A stretch of DNA of 36,597 nucleotides, from positions 1-36,597 of the IMG/VR virus record IMGVR_UViG_3300027747_000716. One strand, 5' to 3'. Numbering within the stretch: the stretch's first letter is position 1; each line of letters opens with the position of its first letter. This stretch comes from a virus. This document shows, in pieces, positions 15,852-22,082 of this stretch. The position numbers and the translations under genes are program-made. The notes beneath the pieces are model-generated. The model saw only the letters and a program-made list of their open reading frames with translations, was not told the DNA's origin and made no database searches.

Positions 15852-16836
15852 CGTGATCACGGAGATGGCCAAGAGGCTTTGCAAACTGCACCCGGACGCA
15901 CCGGCCAGGACGCTGGCGCGTCGGCTTGTGGAGGAGGCGAACGGTGCTATCACCATCGGCCAAGCAAGGAATCGAATTCAACGCCAATTCGGCGCGTACG
16001 GCAAAAAAAGCCGGACCAAGCCGGTGGCACCTCGAGCGCCACGCCAGGCGGGCGTGATCTACGGGATGCCGCCAAGCGTGGCCACGGAGTGGACGCCGCA
16101 CGTCATGGACGTGATCGGCACTGTCGGGATCATCTCTGACGTTCATGTACCGTATCACTCAGAGACGGCGCTACGGGCCGCCGTGGAGTTTTTGAAAGGG
16201 CAGAACCTGTCGGGGCTACTGCTGAACGGCGACATCGCCGACTTCTATGCGATCAGCAGGTGGATGAAAGACCCCAAGAAACGAGACTTCAAAGGCGAGC
16301 TGAACGCCGTCCGGGAGTTCCTCGGCTGGATTCGCTCGACGTTCCCCGGGATTCCGATCGTCTACAAGGCGGGAAACCATGAAGAGAGGTGGTCCGCTTG
16401 GACTTGGCAGCACGCCGCCGAGATCTCTGACGACCCGAGGATGTCGCTCGTGTCGTGGCTCGACCTGGGCAAGCACGACATTGAGTGGGTGGAAGACCAG
16501 CGGCCCGTGATGCTTGGCAAGTTGCCAGTGCTCCACGGCCACGAGCTGCCGAAGGGAATGGCGGCACCCGTGAACGTGGCTCGAGGTGCGTTCCTGCGGA
16601 CGCTCTCAACGTGCCTGGTAGGACACAGCCACAAGACCAGCAACCACGCGGAGTCGGATATGTGGTTCCGGGAGACGGGCTGCTGGTCTACCGGCTGCCT
16701 CTGCGATTTGCGGCCAGAGTACGCCAGAGTGAACCGATGGAACCACGGCTTCGCTCTGGCGACCGTCCACAAGGGCGGCGAGTTCGACGTTCACAATTAC
16801 AGGGTGATGTCAGATGGCACAGTTAGATCGGCCTAG
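15841..16836 (+). CDS. Calcineurin-like metallophosphoesterase
   Basis: A probable metal-dependent phosphohydrolase or nuclease. The 331-residue product has the complete motif set in order: DVH in ISDVHVPYH (D100, H102), GDIAD (D131), GNHE (178-181), HGHE (232-235) and GHSHK (261-265), which supply the two metal sites. Residues 1-55 form a helical, arginine-rich region resembling a DNA-binding domain. The GTG 15841 start follows AGGAGG. It lies beside tail and replication-adjacent genes, so a role in nucleic-acid processing is as likely as in a nucleotide or signalling pathway. The substrate cannot be read from sequence. Confidence 0.82.
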   Translation: MAGDVITEMAKRLCKLHPDAPARTLARRLVEEANGAITIGQARNRIQRQFGAYGKKSRTKPVAPRAPRQAGVIYGMPPSVATEWTPHVMDVIGTVGIISDVHVPYHSETALRAAVEFLKGQNLSGLLLNGDIADFYAISRWMKDPKKRDFKGELNAVREFLGWIRSTFPGIPIVYKAGNHEERWSAWTWQHAAEISDDPRMSLVSWLDLGKHDIEWVEDQRPVMLGKLPVLHGHELPKGMAAPVNVARGAFLRTLSTCLVGHSHKTSNHAESDMWFRETGCWSTGCLCDLRPEYARVNRWNHGFALATVHKGGEFDVHNYRVMSDGTVRSA

Positions 16837-17119
16837 CACTCAGGCGGAGCAGACTCTCGTGGATGCCCTCGAGGCGGTGCGTGATCGCCACGGGAAGTAC
16901 GGGCCGCCGCAGGAGCACTTCGCCAGGACGGCAGGGCTCGTCAACGCAGCGTTCGGCACGACGTTCACCGCCGAGCAGTGGGCACTCGTGATGGTCATGG
17001 ACAAGATCGCCCGGCTCCTCGGGCCGATGCCCACGCACGACGGAGGCGTGGACATCGCTGGCTACGCCGCCTGCTACGAGGAGTGCCGCAGTGCAAGACC
17101 ACCCGCCACTGACGAGTGA
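16814..17119 (+). CDS. Small phage protein resembling DUF6378
   Basis: A 101-residue protein with the recognisable order DRHGKYGPPQEHFARTAGLVNAAFG, then EQWALVMVMDKIARLLG and ending in a segment about bringing a YAACYEECR helix. This matches the pattern of the DUF6378 family found widely in phages, whose function is unknown. It overlaps the end of the phosphoesterase gene by 23 bases and the next small gene by 29 bases. The family resemblance is from memory of the pattern; a profile search would settle it. Confidence 0.72.
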   Translation: MAQLDRPSTQAEQTLVDALEAVRDRHGKYGPPQEHFARTAGLVNAAFGTTFTAEQWALVMVMDKIARLLGPMPTHDGGVDIAGYAACYEECRSARPPATDE

Positions 17120-17294
17120 CGATCTCGCACAGATGGAGCACCGTGCCAGAAGGTTCTCGGGTGCCTACACCGGCACAGCCGGGACGCTCGCGGCGGACGT
17201 GATCCGCCTGTTGATCGAGCGTCGCCGGCTGCTCGGGGAACTCAGTCGATGTCAAGAGGCGGCAGCAGGTCAATCACAGACTCTTCCTCGATGA
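17091..17294 (+). CDS. Small helical protein
   Basis: A 67-residue frame starting at GTG 17091 inside the previous gene. Its body DLAQMEHRARRFSGAYTG followed by TLAADVIRLLIERRRLLGEL predicts two helices with alternating hydrophobic and arginine residues. The end overlaps the C-terminal coding region of the convergent integrase gene by about 50 bases. No family was recognised. The predicted fold and tight overlap make it more likely real than chance. Confidence 0.5.
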   Translation: MQDHPPLTSDDLAQMEHRARRFSGAYTGTAGTLAADVIRLLIERRRLLGELSRCQEAAAGQSQTLPR

Positions 17295-18129
17295 CCCTCG
17301 GCGACAGGTAGTGGTCTCTGGTCGTCTTGTCGGAGGCGTGCGTCAGGAAATCCGTGGCATCGCCGCCAGCCAGCTTCACGTAACTGCCGGCTGCCTTTCG
17401 AATGCTGTGGAACCCGTGGGGCTGGACGCCAGCCTTGCGGCATATCTTCCGCAATCGCTGGTAGATCGTGTTGATCTTCCTGTGGTCAGTCCAAGGCCAG
17501 ACTAGGTCGTTGGGCTGCCGCCGCCCTGCCTCAAGGTACGCCGACAGCCCCGGCGAGATCGCCCGCGTAATGGTCCGTCCGAGCCCCTTACGATGCTCCG
17601 AGAGGAACGTCAGGGTGTTCCCTTTCGTGTCTGCCTCGGCCCACCGGATCGCCAACAGGCTGCCTACACGCTCGCCCGTGAACCAGGCGGCCATGATCAG
17701 GGACGCCCAGAACCAGGGCGCTGGGCACGGCCCAATGAAGCCCATCCGGTGCTGTGCTGACCGGATCATGGCGGACACCTCGGCCACGGTATAGGCGTGA
17801 GGGACGACGTGGGGCACCTTGACGATGTTGCGTGCCAGATCTGGGAAATGCTCCACCAGACGCTTCTTGGCGGCTGCATTCCACAAACTGACAATATGGG
17901 CCTTGTCCTTGGCGACCGACGCTGGACGCGCGATCTTCCCCCTGTGGGGCGTTACGGCCCGCCAGCGGAGGAATTTGGACACCGTCAAGTCGTTCAGGTC
18001 GGAGAACTCTGGCTCCCGCCCGATACAGTCTCGAAACCTGTCGAGCGACGAGGCGAAAAGCACCACCGTCCGAGCCTTGAGATTGTGGGTGATGGCGTAG
18101 TGCTCGACCAGAAAATCCCGTAGAATCAT
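17242..18129 (-). CDS. int: Tyrosine-type site-specific integrase
   Basis: Inserts and, with a directionality factor, excises the phage genome by recombining attachment sites. The 295-residue product has the active-site set: TGERVGSLLAIRW (R154), K181 in the RKGLGRT loop, HSIR (H241, R244), the LTHAS histidine (H264), and the nucleophile Y274 in RDHYL. The N-terminal half is the SAM-like core-binding domain. ATG 18129 follows GGAGGAAT on the reverse strand and is preferred to an upstream start at 18204 that would add 25 residues. It is the only gene on this strand, and it faces the helix-turn-helix gene across a 214-base region. Confidence 0.95.
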   Translation of the reverse strand: MILRDFLVEHYAITHNLKARTVVLFASSLDRFRDCIGREPEFSDLNDLTVSKFLRWRAVTPHRGKIARPASVAKDKAHIVSLWNAAAKKRLVEHFPDLARNIVKVPHVVPHAYTVAEVSAMIRSAQHRMGFIGPCPAPWFWASLIMAAWFTGERVGSLLAIRWAEADTKGNTLTFLSEHRKGLGRTITRAISPGLSAYLEAGRRQPNDLVWPWTDHRKINTIYQRLRKICRKAGVQPHGFHSIRKAAGSYVKLAGGDATDFLTHASDKTTRDHYLSPRVIEEESVIDLLPPLDID

Positions 18130-18171
18130 GGCTATTCCTCCGCTGCTTGGGTGTTGAGAACCTAGTGTACG

Positions 18172-18221
18172 GATGAACAGCGTGAACGAAAAGGATGGCA
18201 CCATGCCCTCCGCTGTTCATC
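18172..18221. promoter_or_regulatory. Inverted repeats upstream of integrase, arm-type or operator sites
   Basis: GATGAACAGCG (18172-18182) and its exact complement (18211-18221) are separated by 28 bases. Two more TGAAC copies lie just beyond the left arm and right arm (around 18183 and 18223), giving four TGAAC elements in two mirrored pairs. This pattern suits integrase arm-binding or regulator sites. No attachment core could be identified here. Confidence 0.4.
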
Positions 18222-18228
18222 TTGTTCA

Positions 18229-18240
18229 CTACGATCGTAG
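18229..18240. promoter_or_regulatory. Perfect 12-base palindrome CTACGATCGTAG
   Basis: A perfect self-complementary 12-mer in the int-regulator intergenic region, on the regulator side of the TGAAC repeats. A dimeric protein binding site is the likely reading; it could also be part of an attachment site. Its chance occurrence in so short a region is unlikely but not impossible. Confidence 0.3.
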
Positions 18241-18323
18241 GGGTTTGTCGCCAAAACAGGCAAACCGGGAAAACGGCGCAACTTTGCCCGGTCGAGCAGC
18301 GTATTCTTCCAGACGGGATTGCT

Positions 18324-18343
18324 CTCGTCGGTAGAATCCCGAG
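18324..18343 (+). promoter_or_regulatory. Candidate promoter of the regulator gene with operator half-site
   Basis: TCGGTAGAAT at 18328-18337 contains a TAGAAT -10 (five of six consensus). The start codon ATG 18344 lies seven bases beyond its end, as if the transcript began at the start codon (leaderless). The TCGGTA part is the same motif as in the promoter at 18658, and CTCGTCGGTA (18324-18333) is the complement of the site at 18876. No convincing -35 is seen. Confidence 0.45.
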
Positions 18344-18613
18344 ATGCCAGTGAGTCTCAAAGAACCGAATCGCACGCTCTGCTCCTGCCGCGAGGCTGCC
18401 GAGATCCTCGGCTGCACCATGGGCAGAGTTCGCCAGCTGTGCAGGAAACAGCCGGACGGCAGTGCTCCGGTCCTCTGGTCGAAGAAACTCGGGCCTCGAG
18501 CGCTAGTGCTCGATCAGGACGAGGTGAAGAAACTCGCCAAGGCGCGACAGAAGGCCAGGGACGCTGGCATTGTCCCCGGCCCCGGCCCCGGCGGATTCTC
18601 GCCGGACGCCTAG
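18344..18613 (+). CDS. Helix-turn-helix regulator, excisionase- or repressor-like
   Basis: An 89-residue protein divergent from integrase. Residues 15-35 (CREAAEILGCTMGRVRQLCR) form a helix-turn-helix of the MerR/excisionase type, followed by a strand-rich wing with WSKKLGPRALVLDQDEVKKL and a basic helix with a glycine- and proline-rich end. Such small proteins act as excisionase, directionality factor or early repressor. It may bind the TACCGA/TCGGTA sites around it. No ribosome-binding site is obvious, in agreement with a leaderless start behind TAGAAT. Which role it has cannot be separated by sequence. Confidence 0.68.
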   Translation: MPVSLKEPNRTLCSCREAAEILGCTMGRVRQLCRKQPDGSAPVLWSKKLGPRALVLDQDEVKKLAKARQKARDAGIVPGPGPGGFSPDA

Positions 18614-18657
18614 TTTCCTGCGGCGGATAGCTGCCAAGAAAAAAAATGCAAAAGACC

Positions 18658-18687
18658 TTGACGTTGTCTTACCGATGTCGGTAGTAT
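18658..18687 (+). promoter_or_regulatory. Early rightward promoter with dyad operator
   Basis: TTGACG (-35, 18658-18663), an 18-base spacer and TAGTAT (-10, 18682-18687). Within the spacer lies a perfect dyad TACCGATGTCGGTA (18670-18683) that overlaps the -10. A repressor binding here would block the promoter. It lies directly upstream of the small gene at 18724 and would drive the early operon. Confidence 0.62.
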
Positions 18688-18723
18688 CCGCCCCCGTCCG
18701 ACCGACACGCAAGGAACGCCGAT

Positions 18724-18867
18724 ATGACACAGCAGATCAACCGACTGATCGAGTCCCTCGTCTTAGTCCGCCTTGGTCAAGAGCTTGGCACGGACTCCGA
18801 CTTGGCCCAGTCAATCGCCCACTCGCTGGATTTCGCCATTGGCATTGCTGGCAGGCTTTTTTCTTGA
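18724..18867 (+). CDS. Small protein of 47 residues, early region
   Basis: A 47-residue frame from ATG 18724 to TGA 18865-18867, preceded by CAAGGAAC at normal distance. The product has a helical look, with hydrophobic residues every three to four positions (MTQQINRLIESLVLVRLG, then IAHSLDFAIGIAGRL). It lies 36 bases after the early promoter and its stop overlaps the -35 of the next promoter. A small regulatory or anti-repressor-type peptide would suit the position. No family was recognised. Confidence 0.5.
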   Translation: MTQQINRLIESLVLVRLGQELGTDSDLAQSIAHSLDFAIGIAGRLFS

Positions 18868-18893
18868 CTCCAAACTACCGACGAGGATAACGT
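18864..18893 (+). promoter_or_regulatory. Second promoter with the same geometry as at 18658
   Basis: TTGACT (18864-18869) followed six bases later by TACCGA (18876-18881), the same spacing as in the promoter at 18658. A -10-like ATAACG (spacer 17) or TAACGT (spacer 18) ends near 18893. Transcription should start near 18900, just after the 5' arm of the terminator hairpin. Confidence 0.5.
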
Positions 18894-18920
18894 GCTGCCG
18901 ACATGGGCAGCAAATTTTTT
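18893..18920 (+). terminator. Intrinsic terminator after the 47-residue gene
   Basis: TGCTGCC (18893-18899) and GGCAGCA (18906-18912) pair perfectly with a six-base loop. The stem is followed by AATTTTTT (18913-18920), the usual T tract. It would stop transcripts from the early promoter at 18658. Confidence 0.72.
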
Positions 18921-18986
18921 CAGACGATTGACTCCTGAACTATACGTTTGTACACCTACGTCACCACGACAAAAGGAGACCCCCAA

Positions 18987-19229
18987 ATGACCACAGACCC
19001 ACACCACAACGAGTACCTCGCCGCAGTCGCCGGCATCCACGATCAGACGCCACGCAAGGCGATCTACGCCGAGGGCGTGTACGTCACCGGCATCACGGCG
19101 GGACGCCGCTGGGGCGGCCACGTCGAGTGGTGCGAGGCCGGAAGGCTCTGCATCAACGTCGGTGGCAGGTGGATCTACGTGCCGGCCGAGGACGTGCTCG
19201 AGTCGGCGGACTGCACAGAAAGCCAGTAA
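18987..19229 (+). CDS. Small early protein, function unknown
   Basis: An 80-residue protein from ATG 18987, with AAAGGAG placed eight bases before the start. It shows beta-strand-like alternation in the middle, with GVYVTGITAGRRWGG and RWIYVPAEDVLE, suggesting a small SH3-like or barrel domain. Cysteines at positions near 50, 54 and 77 are not in a metal pattern. It is the first gene after the promoter-terminator pair, so its expression may depend on the second promoter. No family was recognised. Confidence 0.6.
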   Translation: MTTDPHHNEYLAAVAGIHDQTPRKAIYAEGVYVTGITAGRRWGGHVEWCEAGRLCINVGGRWIYVPAEDVLESADCTESQ

Positions 19230-19243
19230 TCCCCGGAGTTGGC

Positions 19244-19266
19244 GGGGGGTTATTGCCCCCCCCCCC
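19244..19266 (+). repeat. G6/C11 homopolymer hairpin
   Basis: Six G (19244-19249), a six-base TTATTG spacer and eleven C (19256-19266) can form a hairpin with a clear mismatch excess on the C side. It lies after the gene at 18987, followed by TTATTTT, so a terminator or slippage-prone tract is possible. Such runs are also a common place for sequencing length errors. Confidence 0.35.
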
Positions 19267-19409
19267 AAGTTATTTTCCCCGCCCAAGTTGAATGCAGTTT
19301 TTTGAATTGGAGACGCGGTGGAGCCGCGACAGGCACGGAAGGACAGCACCCGCGAGGCATGGCAGCGGAGCGGGTTTACACAGGAAACCAGAAGCGAAAG
19401 GACACGGAC

Positions 19410-20300
19410 ATGACGGTAGCAATCAGAAAAGCAAAGCGGTCGGCCACGAAACTACGCCTGCTTCTTACAGGCCCGAGCGGCTCGGGCAAGACTTGGGGCG
19501 CTCTGCAAATTGCCAAGGGGCTCGGCGGCAGGACGGTCGTGATCGACACCGAGGAGGGCAGCAGCGATCTCTACGACACGCTGCACGACTTCGACGTGAT
19601 CGACCTTCGTCCGCCGTTCTCCCCGGAGCGGTACATCGAGGCGATCACGGCAGCCGAGGGGGCTGGCTACGACGTGATCGTCGTGGACTCGGTCACGCAC
19701 TGCTGGAGCGGTGCGGGCGGCTGCCTGGAACTGCTCGAGGATGTGGCTAAGGCTCAGTTTCGCGGAAACACATGGTCTGCCTTCTCGGTCATCACGCCAC
19801 GCTGGCGGGCCTTCGTGGACAAGCTGCTGCGGTCGCCGGCTCACGTCATCTGCTCTGGCCGGTCCAAGACCGAGACCGCCCAGGTGGACGACCACGGCAG
19901 GAAGAAGGTGGCGAAACTCGGCATGAAACTGGAAGCCCGCGACGGGCTGGAATTTGAGTTCACATGCGTCCTCGACCTGATCCACGACGGCCACTACGCC
20001 ACAGTGAGCAAGGACCGCACGGGCCTTTTCGCTGGCGATCCAAAGCCGATCACGGAGGACACCGGCCGGCGGCTGGCTGAGTGGCTGGCCGGTGCCACGC
20101 CGGCGGCGGTGCCGGCGAACCCGCTGGTGGCAGCGATGCAGGACGCGATTGACAGCGCCACGACAGTGGCGGCTCTCGGCAAGATCGCCGACCGGATCGA
20201 CCTGCGGCTCTCCGAAGGCAAGGTCACGGCAGACGAAGTGGCGAGTCTCACCAAGCGGATCGACAGACGGGATGCAGAACTCCAGACAGCAACCAACTGA
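19410..20300 (+). CDS. Sak4-like RecA-fold ATPase
   Basis: A recombination ATPase that would promote strand annealing or exchange, a type common in temperate phages. The 296-residue product has Walker A GPSGSGKT at 21-28, DTEEGS at 46-51 (a RecA-like acidic turn), and Walker B DVIVVDS ending at D93, followed by an aromatic residue-rich VTHCW. The C-terminal third is alanine-rich and basic. ATG 19410 follows AAAGGA; an upstream in-frame ATG at 19361 lacks a good site. It lies directly before an SSB-like gene, a pairing typical of Sak4 modules. Confidence 0.82.
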   Translation: MTVAIRKAKRSATKLRLLLTGPSGSGKTWGALQIAKGLGGRTVVIDTEEGSSDLYDTLHDFDVIDLRPPFSPERYIEAITAAEGAGYDVIVVDSVTHCWSGAGGCLELLEDVAKAQFRGNTWSAFSVITPRWRAFVDKLLRSPAHVICSGRSKTETAQVDDHGRKKVAKLGMKLEARDGLEFEFTCVLDLIHDGHYATVSKDRTGLFAGDPKPITEDTGRRLAEWLAGATPAAVPANPLVAAMQDAIDSATTVAALGKIADRIDLRLSEGKVTADEVASLTKRIDRRDAELQTATN

Positions 20301-20311
20301 AAGGACAGACC

Positions 20312-20791
20312 ATGGACTGGGACATGAACGTTGACGAAGACTTCGGCTCGGACCCACGGACAACGCTGCCGCAGGAGCGGGAGATCGCACCGGCCGGTCG
20401 GCACTTGGCCACGATCAAGAAAGCCGAAGAAGGCCCAAACGAGTGGAAGCGAGACGAGAAAACGAATCCTGAAGGCATCTGCCTGAAGCTTCGCCTGGCA
20501 ATCGGCGACTACCGCTTCGTTTTCCACGATCTGCCACGCCACCAGCCGTGGCTGGCCAAGCAGCTCGCCGACGCTCTCGGCATCCAGCCCGAGGGCAACA
20601 CGCTGCGGGTGGTGCCGGCAGAGATCGAGGGCCGCGATGTCGAAGTTGAGATCAGCCACTACACGGCCAAGTCGGGGAAGGTTTCGGCCGTGGTCAAGCG
20701 GTATCTGCCGCCGCTCGAGAAGCCGGCGGCAAAGAAGACCAGCACGCAGAAGATCACGGCGGCCCTACCCAACGACGACATCCCCTTCTAG
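20312..20791 (+). CDS. Single-stranded DNA-binding-like protein with acidic tail
   Basis: A 159-residue protein that begins with an acidic segment, has a strand-rich middle with GICLKLRLAIGDYRFVFHDLP and ends with the acidic tip DDIPF at 155-159. That tip is the hallmark of single-stranded DNA-binding proteins, which use it to recruit partners. Lysines and the K-rich linker before the tip support DNA binding. Its place after the Sak4-like gene (11 bases apart) suggests the two act together. It resembles the DUF669 type; a classical OB fold has not been demonstrated. Confidence 0.72.
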   Translation: MDWDMNVDEDFGSDPRTTLPQEREIAPAGRHLATIKKAEEGPNEWKRDEKTNPEGICLKLRLAIGDYRFVFHDLPRHQPWLAKQLADALGIQPEGNTLRVVPAEIEGRDVEVEISHYTAKSGKVSAVVKRYLPPLEKPAAKKTSTQKITAALPNDDIPF

Positions 20792-20800
20792 GAGCAATTC

Positions 20801-21022
20801 ATGAGCGACAAGGAACCGATCCAGAGTCCGGCTGAGTTGGCGGCCTACCGCAGGTCGCTGGCCAACGATCTTGAGACGCCCGAGCCGACGCCGGAGGCGG
20901 CGACGGCAGAGCCCGAGATCACGATCCGGCCAGGAAGCCACCACGCGGCGGCTGCGTTCAAGGTTGGCAGCGAGGACGAATACATCAATCGAATGTCAAG
21001 CCGCTACGGCGGCGAATGGTGA
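20801..21022 (+). CDS. Small acidic protein, function unknown
   Basis: A 73-residue protein from ATG 20801, preceded by AGGAGC. It begins MSDKEPIQSPAELAAYRR, followed by an alternating proline, glutamate and threonine stretch and a C-terminal region with GSEDEYINRMSSRYGGEW. The composition is largely disordered with a short folded C-terminus. No family was recognised. The site and spacing support expression within the recombination operon. Confidence 0.55.
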   Translation: MSDKEPIQSPAELAAYRRSLANDLETPEPTPEAATAEPEITIRPGSHHAAAAFKVGSEDEYINRMSSRYGGEW

Positions 21023-21053
21023 ACACGCCCCGCCCTGGGCAATAGCGGCTGTG

Positions 21054-21182
21054 ATGCCGCATGGGCCGTTCGGCCGGCGGTGGCGCAAAACACCGGCAGC
21101 TGCGGCTCGGTCCCTCCCTTTTTCCCGAGTGACGCAGACGGACGCCCCACGTCACGGGGCAAATACACGAAAGGATGCGTGA
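21054..21182 (+). CDS. Possible 42-residue basic protein
   Basis: An open frame from ATG 21054 ends with TGA 21180-21182, overlapping the next start as TGATG. The product is rich in arginine, proline and alanine. The stop-start overlap fits translational coupling, but there is no good ribosome-binding site for this frame and the 160-base space may instead be untranslated. Kept at low confidence. Confidence 0.25.
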   Translation: MPHGPFGRRWRKTPAAAARSLPFSRVTQTDAPRHGANTRKDA

Positions 21183-21610
21183 TGGCAGGCAGAATCAGCA
21201 AGGTTGTGTATCTGGCTGGCCCAATCAACGGCAAGTCAGACGATGAGTGCAAAGGATGGCGTGACTCAGCAGCAGAAACGCTGCGACTGTTCGCACATCA
21301 AGTTCTCGACCCGATGTCTCGTGATTATCGCGGCATTGAGAACGACAACGCCGAGAAAATTGTCGAAGGCGACAAGGAAGACATCGCCACTTGCGACGTT
21401 GTGCTTGTCAACGCCAACGGCCCAAGCTGGGGCACGGCGATGGAACTTGTCTACGCCCGGCAATACGGCAAACAAGTCGTGGCTTTTGCGACGCACGCGA
21501 ATGCTCCGCGGGTCAGCCCATGGCTGAGGATGCACACGACGGCGATTTATGAATCGCTAAGCCATGCTCTGGCTGCGATTAACCAAGGCTCTTCAGCGGG
21601 AATGAGGTGA
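21182..21610 (+). CDS. Nucleoside 2-deoxyribosyltransferase-like protein
   Basis: A 142-residue protein of the nucleoside 2-deoxyribosyltransferase fold. Features are YLAGPIN at 10-16, DKEDIATCDVVLVNANG around 64-80, and SWGTAMELVYA containing the presumed catalytic glutamate (E88). Enzymes of this fold swap bases or cleave base-deoxyribose bonds, so nucleotide salvage or modification of phage DNA precursors is a fair guess; some relatives in phages may have other roles. ATG 21182 is preferred; GTG 21179 is the alternative. It follows the recombination genes. Confidence 0.7.
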   Translation: MAGRISKVVYLAGPINGKSDDECKGWRDSAAETLRLFAHQVLDPMSRDYRGIENDNAEKIVEGDKEDIATCDVVLVNANGPSWGTAMELVYARQYGKQVVAFATHANAPRVSPWLRMHTTAIYESLSHALAAINQGSSAGMR

Positions 21611-21613
21611 GCC

Positions 21614-21763
21614 ATGCCATTCCGCCAACCCGTTGATGTCGCCCGAGTGAAGCAGCTGCTCGCCCAGGGGCTGACGCAGACCGTGATTGCGAAGCGGCTT
21701 GGCTTGTCCAAGTCGGTTGTCTACCGCGTGAAAAAGGAGGCTGCACATGGGCACGTTTCTTGA
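21614..21763 (+). CDS. Small helix-turn-helix protein
   Basis: A 49-residue frame from ATG 21614 to TGA 21761-21763, with AGGTGAG just before it. The body VKQLLAQGLTQTVIAKRLGLSKSVVYRVKK is a nearly canonical helix-turn-helix as found in resolvases and small transcription factors. The basic residues are in the second helix and after it. It would bind DNA as a dimer or with a partner. The 3' end overlaps the next start (21747) by 17 bases. The motif is clear; the target is unknown. Confidence 0.65.
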   Translation: MPFRQPVDVARVKQLLAQGLTQTVIAKRLGLSKSVVYRVKKEAAHGHVS

Positions 21764-22082
21764 TCCCGACTGCGATCTCCCGATGTTCGCCGCTGCTCGA
21801 GCACCGGCGCAGCAGCATAGCCGGACATCGATGCAGGCGGCCGACTCGCTTGACGCGAAGGCGCTGAACGCTCTCCAGCGGAAGGTGCTCGCATGGCTGG
21901 CTGAGAACGGGCCGGCGACGGATGAGGAGATGCAGGAAGGGCTCGGGATGAACCCGAGCACGCAGCGGCCACGGCGGATTGAACTGGCGAAGCGGGGATT
22001 GGTGGTGGAGGCCGGCGTGCGGATGACGAAGGCGAAGAGGGCGGCGGTGGTTTGGCAAGCAACGCAAGGAGCACATAAGTGA
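21747..22082 (+). CDS. Winged-helix protein
   Basis: A 111-residue protein with a strong AAGGAGG site 7 bases before ATG 21747. The folded part, about residues 40-92, reads ALNALQRKVLAWLAENGPATDEEMQEGLGM, then RPRRIELAKRGLVVEAG, the layout of a winged-helix DNA-binding domain. The N-terminal 30 residues look like a flexible arm, and the C-terminus is basic and aromatic. It precedes the HNH-helicase gene, and its stop overlaps that gene's GTG start. A role in replication control is plausible but unproven. Confidence 0.62.
   Translation: MGTFLDPDCDLPMFAAARAPAQQHSRTSMQAADSLDAKALNALQRKVLAWLAENGPATDEEMQEGLGMNPSTQRPRRIELAKRGLVVEAGVRMTKAKRAAVVWQATQGAHK

Noticed and set aside
18130-18204. Longer integrase start at 18204
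   Set aside because: The internal ATG 18129 has a strong GGAGGAAT site, and the extra 25 residues overlap the regulatory repeats.
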